A DNA stretch of 37,509 nucleotides from an uncultured Prevotellaceae bacterium (GCA_902797505.1 CADBSW010000003.1:1-37509), one strand, 5' to 3'; positions 18,561 to 25,827 are shown, numbered from the stretch's first letter. A program made the numbers and translations. Notes: a model not told the origin generated them from the letters alone.

Positions 18561-19337
18561 ATGTCTCTTCTCATCGGCCTTCTCCTTCCCCTCATGGGTA
18601 CCATGCTTGGCGCAGCCTTTGTCTTTCTGATGAAAGATGAAATGTCGCCCCGTATACAGAAATCACTCCTTGGATTTGCATCAGGTGTCATGGTAGCGGC
18701 ATCCGTATGGTCCTTGCTGATCCCCGCCATGGAAATGGAAACATCTAAGGGAGCATGGTCGGTCTTCCCCGCTGCCGTGGGCTTTCTGCTTGGTATGGGT
18801 TTCCTGTTGTTGATTGATGAGGTGACTCCCCACCTTCATATCGGAACGGACAAACCCGAAGGACCCCGTTCTCACCTGTCACGTACCGCGATGTTGGCTT
18901 TGGCAGTCACCATTCACAACCTACCAGAGGGAATGGCCGTAGGTGTCGTTTTCGCAGGAGCTGCAGAAGGTACTGCCGGTTTGTCGCTTGCCAGTGCCTT
19001 GGCAGTTAGTATCGGTATCGCCATCCAGAATGTGCCCGAAGGAGCCATTATCTCTATGCCTATGCGAGCAGCGGGCAACTCCAGGTGGCGCTCGTTCCTT
19101 ATCGGCAGTCTCAGTGGTGTCGTAGAACCCTTAGGAGCATTGATCGTTATCCTCCTTGCCTCCATGATGACGCCCATACTACCCTATATGCTATCATTCG
19201 CCGCTGGAGCCATGATTTATGTCGTTGTGGAAGAACTCATCCCCGAGGCCAGCGAGGGAGAGCACTCCAATCTCAGCACGATCGGCTTTGCCATCGGCTT
19301 CACCCTTATGATGGTGCTCGATGTGGTGATGGGGTGA
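18561..19337 (+). CDS. ZIP-family divalent metal transporter
   Basis: A 258-residue integral membrane protein with about eight hydrophobic helices. The two family metal-binding motifs are present: HNLPEG at about residues 119-124 in helix IV and QNVPEG at about 156-161 in helix V. The later segment EELIPEASEGEH is also typical. ZIP proteins of the ZupT/GufA type bring Zn2+, Fe2+ or Mn2+ into the cytoplasm; the exact metal cannot be told from sequence. The short His-containing cytosolic loop (TPHLHIGTD) is modest compared with eukaryotic ZIPs. It follows the uvrA paralogue by 60 bp and is probably co-transcribed, since no separate promoter box is evident. Confidence 0.88.
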   Translation: MSLLIGLLLPLMGTMLGAAFVFLMKDEMSPRIQKSLLGFASGVMVAASVWSLLIPAMEMETSKGAWSVFPAAVGFLLGMGFLLLIDEVTPHLHIGTDKPEGPRSHLSRTAMLALAVTIHNLPEGMAVGVVFAGAAEGTAGLSLASALAVSIGIAIQNVPEGAIISMPMRAAGNSRWRSFLIGSLSGVVEPLGALIVILLASMMTPILPYMLSFAAGAMIYVVVEELIPEASEGEHSNLSTIGFAIGFTLMMVLDVVMG

Positions 19338-19348
19338 CTATATACCGA

Positions 19349-19447
19349 ATGATCATATCTACAAGAGAGCAATTGATTGAAGCAGAGAAGGCATTCTTAT
19401 CCTGGCATATGAGTACGATTCTTGGGCAAATACGAAATCAGAACTAA
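19349..19447 (+). CDS. Possible 32-residue small ORF
   Basis: An ATG 11 bp after the ZIP stop codon opens a 32-codon frame (MIISTREQLIEAEKAFLSW...) ending in TAA. The composition is protein-like and predicted helical, but there is no recognisable family or ribosome-binding signal. It may be the truncated start of a gene lost when the adjoining repeat region arrived, or mere chance. Confidence 0.2.
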   Translation: MIISTREQLIEAEKAFLSWHMSTILGQIRNQN

Positions 19448-19502
19448 GAAATGCAATCATTCATAAAATTTGCCTAAGGAGTGTATCTATCACCCAAGGT
19501 TA

Positions 19503-19788
19503 TTGGTGGCCCCATTTGAACGACCATTGGGTCACAAACGAAGGACCAATGAGCCACACGGGCCCGACTCATGGTACTCACGGGCCCGACTCGTGGTACT
19601 CACCGGCCCGACTCATGAGCCACTTGACTAAATATCACCTTTCGCGGTGGTTTTAGTCACCCCTTCCGGTACTTTTAATACACTTTCCCACTAGTTATAA
19701 TCACCTTTCACGGTGGATTATATCACCTTTTCTATATGCAAATATCACCTTTTCTATAGGCAAATATCACATTTTCAAGAATTCAAAT
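19503..19788. repeat. Degenerate 22-bp tandem repeat array (13 units)
   Basis: Units begin every 22 bp at 19503, 19525, 19547 and so on to 19767. The left block (units 1-5) shares the ending GAC, and units 3-5 share a CACGGGCCCGAC-type end (CACCGGCCCGAC in unit 5). Units 7-13 mostly begin TCACCTTT, with TCACCTTTCGCGGTGG and TCACCTTTCACGGTGG three units apart and TCACCTTTTCTATA twice in a row. Unit 6 is a hybrid of the two blocks. A 22-bp period is two helical turns and not a multiple of three, so this is not a coding repeat. It looks like an iteron or protein-binding array. Confidence 0.75.
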
Positions 19789-19842
19789 ATGTTTATTAAA
19801 AATTCGATATTACATCTCAATCTTTATGTTATTACATGAGAG

Positions 19843-19961
19843 ATAACCATTACTTTTGATTGCCGAGACCATATCTTTCGGTGGCCGTTATCACTTCCAC
19901 CCCCCCTCCGTTATGATAACGGCCAACAGTAACTATGGTCATAGCCAATAGTAATAGTGAT
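19843..19961. repeat. Long nested inverted repeat
   Basis: The innermost arms are perfect over 12 bp: TGGCCGTTATCA at 19882-19893 and its complement at 19914-19925, around a C-rich 20-nt loop. Outside them GACCATA (19867-19873) pairs with TATGGTC (19934-19940). Further out ATTACTTTTG (19849-19858) pairs with CAATAGTAAT (19946-19955) with one mismatch. Weaker pairing continues to the stated ends. As DNA it could form a cruciform, and as RNA a long hairpin. There is no T tract, so it is not a simple terminator. Confidence 0.8.
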
Positions 19962-20048
19962 ATAGTTGGGCCCAAAAGTCAGGATGCTTCTTTTATGTCC
20001 ACTTAAATCACGATAAACCTATCATATTCAATAAGATACGCAAAAACG

Positions 20049-20092
20049 ATCTCCACTGCATCTCCACTGCATCTCCACTGCGTCTCCACTGG
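20049..20092. repeat. Four 11-bp direct repeats (iteron-like)
   Basis: ATCTCCACTGC is repeated head to tail at 20049, 20060 and 20071, with a fourth variant copy GTCTCCACTGG at 20082. The 11-bp spacing keeps each copy on the same face of the helix. Confidence 0.9.
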
Positions 20093-20123
20093 ATACCCAT
20101 AGCGCTCCTCACGATTTGTCAAG

Positions 20124-20165
20124 GTGGAGATCAAGTGGACTTTAAGTAGTGGATCTAGTGGAGAT
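20124..20165. repeat. Inverted copies of the 11-bp motif
   Basis: Four GTGGA-containing segments (starting near 20124, 20134, 20148 and 20157) are reverse complements of the TCCAC core of the direct repeats at 20049-20092. AGTGGAGAT at 20157-20165 is an exact complement of ATCTCCACT. The two clusters could pair over a loop or bind the same protein in opposite orientation. Confidence 0.7.
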
Positions 20166-20253
20166 GTTTTTTTGGTAAATTGTTGACTGATAAATTGCTA
20201 AGTGGTTTTTAAGTGTAGATAAAAGCTGTTCGATGAAATTTGTGGCAAAAAGA

Positions 20254-20285
20254 TTTGCAAATCGCTTAAAAATTTTGTATCTTTG
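20254..20285 (+). promoter_or_regulatory. Promoter of the virE-type gene
   Basis: TTTG at 20254-20257 and TATCTTTG at 20278-20285, separated by 20 bp, match the Bacteroidetes vegetative promoter. It lies about 80 bp upstream of the start codon, and the 11-bp repeat clusters end about 90 bp before it. Confidence 0.75.
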
Positions 20286-20365
20286 CATATGAAGACTTGC
20301 TGACTTGGCGCCTTTTACATCCGCTGGTTAATGCATGATCTTTATGTCTAATTTAAAAATACAAA

Positions 20366-22498
20366 ATGATTAGTCTATTAAAATTTTCGAGAGGGAAAGA
20401 GGTGATCAATCGCCTCGAGTTGTCTGCAGTAGCAGAGATGATTCGTCAGAACCCTGACGAGCAAAGGGTGCGCAACCTGCGGTTGCAGTACCAGTTTATG
20501 AAACCAGTGCGACTGGAAGACGGTCAGATAGCCGTCGACAGTCGGCATGTCCTTGACATGCCACGTCTCTTGTTCGCCGCTGAGCACCAGCACTTTAAAG
20601 GTCAGCGAAAGATGTTGGTATACAACGGATTGGTAGTCATTGAGGTGAATGGTCTGAAGACGTATGAGGAAGCTGTGATCGTAAGGAATCAAGCATCGAA
20701 GATGGAAGAGACCGTCATGGCATTCTTAGGTGCCTCGGGCAAGAGTGTGAAGATTGTCTGTCGGGGTGAACTGTTTAAAAAAGACGACAAAGAGGATATG
20801 ATTCCCACGGAAGAAGATGCTATCCAACTGTTCCACCTTAACCTTTACGAAACAGCCCGCAGAGCCTATCAAAACCAGTTTGGCTTCGACATCGAGTATT
20901 TGTATCCGCTACTTGAGAGAACGGTCTATCTGAGTGCCGATCCCGACATGTACTTCAATCCAAATGCACGTGCGTTCAAGGCAGACACAGAAAAACACGA
21001 CACATCAGAACCGGTGACCATCTCTGAGGAAAGCGATCACCTGATGCCGGGACGAACCCTCACACGCACTTACCAACTGAACTGGCTCTTTATTGTCAAA
21101 CAGGTGCTGGGCGATTATAATGAGTTGCCAGATGAGGAGCGGCAGATGCAACTGTTGATGCGTATCGCCAAAATGTCGCTGGAACAAGGCATCCCTCTGA
21201 GTCATGCACAGGGATTGACCTTGCTACATCCAGCATTGAATACCGACCCTGTATTGTTACGTAATGTCTTTTCATCGGTCTATGAAGCGACACTTCAAGA
21301 GGACTATCGTAAGAAGCATAAGATCAAACCGTTGAAGAGTATTCCGGATGATATGATACAAGCCATGCGGACGGAGATCTTCCTGGAGAGTCATTTCGAC
21401 ATGCGTAAGAATCTGATGACTGGCGTGGCCGAATATCGTGATAAGTTCTCTGAGGATCAGACCTACAAGCCGTTGACGGAGGAGGTGCGCAATGACATGA
21501 CGCTGCAGGCTATAGAATTAGGTATCAAGGGATGGGACCAGAATGTGAACCGCTATATCAACTCCACTCGTATCGAGCAGTTTGACCCCATAAACACATG
21601 GCTCGACCATCTGCCACTATGGGATGGAAAAGACCGTATCAAGGAATTGGCAGCAAGAGTGCCTACCAACCAACCCCACTGGGAGAAATACCTCAGGATG
21701 TGGCTCACAGGTATGGTGGCCCAGTGGCGTGAGAGTGACAGACAACTGACCGGTAATGCATTGATACCCTTGTTGATCGGCAGGCAGGGTTGTGGAAAGT
21801 CACGTTTTTGTAAGATCCTCCTGCCCCAGGAGTTGCGCATGTATTACAATGATCAGTTGAACTTTAAGAATGAGTTCGACCTGAACATCGCGCTGACATC
21901 CTTCGCCCTGATCAATATCGATGAGTTTGACAAGACTACCAATTCTCAGCAGATCGTATTGAAATACCTGTTGTCATCGGCCGATGTGAAGTTCCGTCCT
22001 CCCTTCGGAAAGACTATCCAACAGTTCCGGCGCTACACCTCGTTTATCGGCACCACCAACCAACAGCAGCCGTTGGTGGATCCTACAGGTTCCCGACGTT
22101 TTGTATGTGTGCGCATCCCCGATGGTCAGACTATCGACTATACCGACAATCTGGAACATCGGCAGTTGTTTGCCCAGGCGCTGCACCTCTTTAACAATAA
22201 AGAGCGGTATTGGTTGAACAACGAAGAGATTGAGACACTCATTGCAGAGAATGAGCCTTATCAGCAGCCAGCTGACCTGGTACAGATGATTGCCGAGACC
22301 TTCCGTTCACCGAATACTGATGAAGGACGGTGGTGGCGACCCAGAGAGATTCTTGATCTTTTCAGAAATCGCTACCCATATTTTAATTCCAAAAAAACCT
22401 CGCCCATTATACTCGGCAGAGCAATGAACAGTTTTAAGTTTAAATTTAAGAAACGTATTCACAACGGCATGGCTGAGTACTGGCTGAAGGAAAAATAG
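20366..22498 (+). CDS. BT4734/VirE-family primase-helicase-like protein
   Basis: A 710-residue protein. Residues of about 30-200 resemble the BT4734-like (VirE N-terminal) primase-type domain, with a FLGASGKSVKIVC segment that in relatives reads more like SPSGxGxK. The C-terminal half is a VirE/VapE P-loop domain: WLDHLPLWDGKDRI, Walker A GRQGCGKS at residues 472-479, Walker B ALINIDEFDK (Asp519, Glu520) and an SFIGTTNQQ sensor segment. Such proteins act as replication helicase-primases of mobile islands and phage satellites. The usual acidic pair of the primase domain appears changed (IEVN at about residues 92-95), so priming activity is doubtful. The gene has its own promoter and sits beside dense repeats, without integrase or relaxase. 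Confidence 0.8.
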   Translation: MISLLKFSRGKEVINRLELSAVAEMIRQNPDEQRVRNLRLQYQFMKPVRLEDGQIAVDSRHVLDMPRLLFAAEHQHFKGQRKMLVYNGLVVIEVNGLKTYEEAVIVRNQASKMEETVMAFLGASGKSVKIVCRGELFKKDDKEDMIPTEEDAIQLFHLNLYETARRAYQNQFGFDIEYLYPLLERTVYLSADPDMYFNPNARAFKADTEKHDTSEPVTISEESDHLMPGRTLTRTYQLNWLFIVKQVLGDYNELPDEERQMQLLMRIAKMSLEQGIPLSHAQGLTLLHPALNTDPVLLRNVFSSVYEATLQEDYRKKHKIKPLKSIPDDMIQAMRTEIFLESHFDMRKNLMTGVAEYRDKFSEDQTYKPLTEEVRNDMTLQAIELGIKGWDQNVNRYINSTRIEQFDPINTWLDHLPLWDGKDRIKELAARVPTNQPHWEKYLRMWLTGMVAQWRESDRQLTGNALIPLLIGRQGCGKSRFCKILLPQELRMYYNDQLNFKNEFDLNIALTSFALINIDEFDKTTNSQQIVLKYLLSSADVKFRPPFGKTIQQFRRYTSFIGTTNQQQPLVDPTGSRRFVCVRIPDGQTIDYTDNLEHRQLFAQALHLFNNKERYWLNNEEIETLIAENEPYQQPADLVQMIAETFRSPNTDEGRWWRPREILDLFRNRYPYFNSKKTSPIILGRAMNSFKFKFKKRIHNGMAEYWLKEK

Positions 22499-22565
22499 AA
22501 GGTCAAAGGACAAAGGGACTCGGTCAAAAGTTAGGGATGCGAACATACCCTTCGTATCCCTACCC

Positions 22566-22573
22566 TATCTTTG
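22566..22573 (+). promoter_or_regulatory. -7 element upstream of the small membrane ORF and MarR gene
   Basis: TATCTTTG followed by CAGGG matches the Bacteroidetes -7 box. No -33 TTTG is present at the right spacing. A leader of about 87 nt would precede the ORF at 22667. Confidence 0.4.
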
Positions 22574-22666
22574 CAGGGAGAAAATAAATAAGGTTTGCAA
22601 TTCTACAGAATATTTCGTATATTTACAAAAGGAATAATTGTCTAATACAGTTACAGATTTTTATTT

Positions 22667-22804
22667 ATGGTACAGATAGTAGTTGTATTGATTATAATAG
22701 GCATCGTATGGTATGTTAAGAGTCTTTTCGACAGTTCATTCCAGCAGCACCACAACTTCTTCTCACGCATGGAGGAACTCTGGAAAGAGCAATTCGCGAA
22801 ATAA
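22667..22804 (+). CDS. Small single-span membrane protein (45 residues)
   Basis: The frame reads MVQIVVVLIIIGIVWYVKS then a charged tail ending in WKEQFAK. It has one clear hydrophobic helix (about residues 2-16) followed by a positively charged, His-rich cytosolic-type tail. This is a plausible real small protein and is more protein-like than the overlapping first 30 codons of the MarR frame. It is preceded by an upstream promoter box. Function unknown. It overlaps the MarR frame by 92 bp in another phase, and the two may be translationally coupled. Confidence 0.45.
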   Translation: MVQIVVVLIIIGIVWYVKSLFDSSFQQHHNFFSRMEELWKEQFAK

Positions 22805-23141
22805 GGAACGGTTTTTATTGCAGTTTTTCGATGAATTCTGCATGACTGCAGATGATAACATCATCATCGCCCATCGGTTGAAGTTGGAGACGAATACGGT
22901 GACGCCCCTTCTGCAACGGATGGAGAAAATGGGTATTACCACTCGTCTCAGAGGAAAAGAGGACAAGCGTCAACAGATTGTCTTTCTCACCGACAAAGGA
23001 ATCGAGATGGAGCAACAGGCGTATGAAAGGATTCCTGCGGCTATGGGTGAACGGTTGGCTGCCTGTAAGCTTAAGAAAAAGGATTATGAACGACTGGCCC
23101 AGCATCTGGATTTGTTGATTGAGGCATTGGGTGAAAAATAA
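22713..23141 (+). CDS. MarR/OhrR-like transcriptional regulator, N-terminally short or truncated
   Basis: From about residue 33 on, the protein matches the winged-helix half of OhrR-type MarR proteins: FLLQFFDEFCMTADDNIIIA, then LETNTVTPLLQRMEKMGI (recognition helix), the wing GKEDKRQQIVFLTDKG, and a C-terminal dimer helix ending in LIEALGEK. The first 32 residues (Ser/Thr/His/Arg-rich) do not resemble the MarR dimerisation helix and are the phase-shifted reading of the 45-residue membrane ORF. An in-frame stop at 22698 prevents extension. Family members are about 145-160 residues, so about 40 residues of the N-terminus are missing or replaced. The true start may be an internal Met (about 22843). 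Function is uncertain without the N-terminal helix and its redox Cys. Confidence 0.6.
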   Translation: MLRVFSTVHSSSTTTSSHAWRNSGKSNSRNKERFLLQFFDEFCMTADDNIIIAHRLKLETNTVTPLLQRMEKMGITTRLRGKEDKRQQIVFLTDKGIEMEQQAYERIPAAMGERLAACKLKKKDYERLAQHLDLLIEALGEK

Positions 23142-23143
23142 AA

Positions 23144-23170
23144 AGGGCTCCAAAAATGGAGCTCTTTTTT
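23144..23170 (+). terminator. Terminator after the MarR gene
   Basis: AGGGCTCC and GGAGCTCT pair (one G-U) around an A-rich loop and are followed by a run of T, directly after the MarR stop codon. A classic rho-independent terminator. Confidence 0.85.
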
Positions 23171-23186
23171 ATTTATGTCTTTCGCA

Positions 23187-23206
23187 CTTGCGGAAGATGA
23201 GGGATT
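23187..23206. repeat. Partial duplicate of the tRNA-Ser 3' end (candidate attachment-site scar)
   Basis: The 20 bases starting CTTGCGGAAGATGAGG are identical to 23273-23292, which contain the acceptor and part of the T arm of the tRNA-Ser gene plus 4 bp of flank. Both lie in the same orientation with an 86-bp period. The similarity fades after a small indel. Confidence 0.75.
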
Positions 23207-23276
23207 ATCAAACCTCTTATTTTGCCACCGTTCTACGAACGACGTTGCAACCCAGTTTGATGATACCCTTTCCTTG

Positions 23277-23365
23277 CGGAAGATGAGGGATTCAAACCCC
23301 CGATACCCGTAAATGGGTATACCGGATTTCGAGTCCAGCGCATTCGGTCACTCTGCCAATCTTCC
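23277..23365 (-). tRNA. tRNA-Ser (anticodon CGA)
   Basis: Read on the minus strand the gene begins GGAAGATTGGCAGAG, has an anticodon stem-loop CTGGA-CTCGAAA-TCCGG with anticodon CGA, a long variable arm (TATACCCATTTACGGGTA) typical of Ser, and a T arm GGGGGTTTGAATCCCTC. Its acceptor ATCTTCC pairs with the first seven bases. CCA is not encoded. Length is about 89 nt. Confidence 0.93.
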
Positions 23366-23375
23366 TTGTCGTGTG

Positions 23376-23406
23376 CAAAAGTAATACTTATTTTTTAATC
23401 GGCAAA
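23376..23406 (-). promoter_or_regulatory. Promoter of tRNA-Ser
   Basis: On the minus strand TTTG (23403-23406), a 19-bp spacer and TACTTTTG (23376-23383) form a near-consensus Bacteroidetes promoter ending 10 bp before the mature tRNA 5' end. Confidence 0.75.
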
Positions 23407-23433
23407 GTTTTGCGGATGATTTTTTATCATATG

Positions 23434-23470
23434 TCGGGGACAGGCTCTTTAGATGAGAGTCTGTCCCTGA
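23434..23470. terminator. Hairpin downstream of the GH3 gene
   Basis: TCGGGGACAG pairs with CTGTCCCTGA (one G-U) with further partial pairing inward. It sits 9 bp beyond the GH3 stop codon. No clear T run follows on the minus strand, so termination is likely but not certain. Confidence 0.55.
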
Positions 23471-23479
23471 TTGTTTGAA

Positions 23480-25810
23480 TTATCTCGGAAGTCGGCGATA
23501 CGGTAACACATTGTGGCACTTGACCACCTGTTGCTTAGCATTGAAGGTGGCATGCTGACGAAGATCAGCAGCACTGGCCGCAAAGTGGGCTGTGTACTGT
23601 CCACCATCCGTCACCCATGCTTGTTGCATCTCGTCATACGAAGCAAGGTCGTAGTTGGAGAAAGTCATCTCTAACAGTTGACTCTCACCGGGTTGCAACT
23701 CACGGGTCTTGGCATAGGCCTTCAGTTCGTAAGCAGGTTTCTTTAAGGTTCCCTTGGGGGCACTGATATACAACTGAACCACCTCTTTACCAGCATAAGA
23801 ACCGGTATTCTTTACCATGACGGTGGCCACATAGTCGTTGCCTTTCTTCTTGACAGAGGCATTACTATACTCGAAGGTGGTATACCCCATACCAAATCCG
23901 AAGGGGAAACTCACCGGTTTGTTCTCCGTCTGGAAATAGCGGTAACCCACGTTCAGGTCTTCCTCATAGATGGTCTCGGCAAAGCATGGGAACGTAGCCT
24001 TACGGGCTTTCGACATATCCCTCTCAGTCCAGATGGTATAGTCCTTCGGGAAGTTTTTCGTAGCTGGCACATCCTCCAACTTGACAGGGAAGGTAACCGA
24101 CAGTTTTCCTGATGGATAAGTCTTGCCCGTGAGTACATCGGCGATGGCATTACCACCCTCCATTCCTGGTTGCCAAGCTAAGAGGATCGCATCTGCCATT
24201 TCACTCAAAAGAGACGTCTCTATAACTCCTCCCACATTGAGGATGACGATCACCTTCTTGTTCAATTTGTGGAACTCATGACATACAGCTGCCAGCATGG
24301 CCTTCTCATCGGGGTTGATCGTGAAATCAGAGAACTTACGGTCTTCTACCTCACCACTGCTACGACCGATGGTTACAATAGCCATGTCATTTTTCTCTGC
24401 GGCAAAACGATAGACATTCTGCCCCAACTGCGGTTCTTTCATTCTTGGACGGGGATGGAACGTACTACCACGATAGATGCCCATCTCAGCCTCGAGTTCA
24501 AGTAAACCATAATCCTTGTATTTCTCATAGACATCCGTAATGATTTGGTCCATCTTGAAACCTGCATTGGCAAGTCCTTCCTTGAGATCCACCACATAGG
24601 GTTTGTGGACATCACCGGAACCTGTACCTCCGGCAAAGAAATGGTAGGAGGAAACACCGAAGAGGGCCACATGAGGAAGGGTATCCTGCACCTGATGGAT
24701 GGGTAACACACCGTCGTTCTTCAGCAATACCATGCCTTCTGGAGCTGCTTTACGGGCAATGGCAGCATGCGCCTTGAGGTCTGGTTTGTTGGAGAACTTA
24801 TACCCACGGAAATGCGGTGTCTTGACGATATATTCGAGGATGCGACGCACATTACGGTTGATATCGCTCATGCTGATGGAGCCATTGGTAGCTCCTTCGA
24901 TAATCTGTTTGATCTGTTCTGCATTGCCGGGTTCCAGCAAGTCATTGCCGGCAGCCACCTGATCGGCAGTATGGCGCGTGCCTGTCCAGTCGGTCATCAC
25001 AATACCTTTGAATCCCCACTCATCTCGCAAGATCGTAGTGAGCAGTTCTTTATTCTCATGAGTCCATTTGCCATTGAGGTAATTATACGAACTCATGATG
25101 GTCCACGGTTGACTCTTCCTGACAGCGATCTCAAAACCTTTCAGATAGAGTTCTCGTAGTGTACGTTGACCAATGACAGAGTTGTTATGCGTCCGATTGG
25201 TCTCTTGGTTATTGGCCGCAAAATGCTTGGCAGAGACTCCTACCCCATTACTCTGTATACCGTTGATCATCGCCGCAGCGGTAAGTCCTACCAGGAAAGG
25301 ATCCTCAGAATAATACTCAAAGTTACGGCCACAGAGCGGATGACGCATCAAGTTCATGCCCGGACCGAGTAGCACGTCACAGCCGTATTCCAGGACTTCG
25401 TTACCCATGGCTTGTCCTACCTGATAGACAAGATCAGTATTCCAGGTGGAAGCGAGCAACGTACCGATGGGGAATCCCGTGCAGTAATAGGTATTGGGGT
25501 CATTGTCTCGCTTGGGATTGATACGCAGTCCGGCCGGACCATCTGCCAAGACTGTGTGGGGAATACCAAAACGGTCAATCTTTGCCGTAAAGCCGGCTGC
25601 GCCAGGCACAATGGCATTACCTTGAGAGGCGCTATTAGTTGGAAGGCCGGTATACGACTCACCAAACTTGAATCCTACGAGGAGTGAGGCTTTCTCCTCA
25701 AGAGTCATCTCCTTCACCACCTTATCAATCGTCTTCGCCCATAATTTCACTTGAGCATGAACTGGCAATATCATGGTTGACATCAACATAACAGTTAATA
25801 ATTTCTTCAT
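23480..25810 (-). CDS. Glycoside hydrolase family 3 beta-glucosidase, exported
   Basis: A 776-residue protein with signal peptide MKKLLTVMLMSTMILPVHAQ, a GH3 N-terminal barrel (LADGPAGLRI, GPGMNLMRHPLCGRNFEYYSEDP, KHFAANNQETNR), the catalytic Asp at about residue 274 in GIVMTDW, a GH3 C-terminal sandwich (DMAIVTIGRSSGEVEDR, WQPGMEGGNAIADVLTG), and a fibronectin III-like tail (FPFGFGMGYTTFEYS). Such enzymes release glucose or related sugars from beta-linked oligosaccharides in the periplasm. It is monocistronic, divergent from the 107-residue unknown, with back-to-back promoters between them. No SusCD pair adjoins it, so it is probably not part of a full polysaccharide utilisation locus. Substrate specificity beyond the family cannot be told. 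Confidence 0.93.
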   Translation of the reverse strand: MKKLLTVMLMSTMILPVHAQVKLWAKTIDKVVKEMTLEEKASLLVGFKFGESYTGLPTNSASQGNAIVPGAAGFTAKIDRFGIPHTVLADGPAGLRINPKRDNDPNTYYCTGFPIGTLLASTWNTDLVYQVGQAMGNEVLEYGCDVLLGPGMNLMRHPLCGRNFEYYSEDPFLVGLTAAAMINGIQSNGVGVSAKHFAANNQETNRTHNNSVIGQRTLRELYLKGFEIAVRKSQPWTIMSSYNYLNGKWTHENKELLTTILRDEWGFKGIVMTDWTGTRHTADQVAAGNDLLEPGNAEQIKQIIEGATNGSISMSDINRNVRRILEYIVKTPHFRGYKFSNKPDLKAHAAIARKAAPEGMVLLKNDGVLPIHQVQDTLPHVALFGVSSYHFFAGGTGSGDVHKPYVVDLKEGLANAGFKMDQIITDVYEKYKDYGLLELEAEMGIYRGSTFHPRPRMKEPQLGQNVYRFAAEKNDMAIVTIGRSSGEVEDRKFSDFTINPDEKAMLAAVCHEFHKLNKKVIVILNVGGVIETSLLSEMADAILLAWQPGMEGGNAIADVLTGKTYPSGKLSVTFPVKLEDVPATKNFPKDYTIWTERDMSKARKATFPCFAETIYEEDLNVGYRYFQTENKPVSFPFGFGMGYTTFEYSNASVKKKGNDYVATVMVKNTGSYAGKEVVQLYISAPKGTLKKPAYELKAYAKTRELQPGESQLLEMTFSNYDLASYDEMQQAWVTDGGQYTAHFAASAADLRQHATFNAKQQVVKCHNVLPYRRLPR

Positions 25811-25827
25811 ACCCTACTTGTTTTTTG

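Larger units (their letters stand above)
19338..20365. other. Repeat-dense non-coding region upstream of the virE-type gene
   Basis: This stretch of about 1 kb contains, in order, a possible 32-codon ORF, a degenerate 22-bp tandem array (19503-19788), an AT-rich spacer (19780-19845), a long nested inverted repeat (19843-19961), four 11-bp direct repeats (20049-20092), inverted copies of the same motif (20124-20165) and a promoter (20254-20285). The density of structured repeats is unlike any other gap in the window. Confidence 0.8.

Noticed and set aside
19503-19788. CRISPR array as an explanation of the 22-bp repeats
   Set aside because: Units abut each other with no constant repeat separated by unique spacers, the units diverge gradually, and no cas genes are near.
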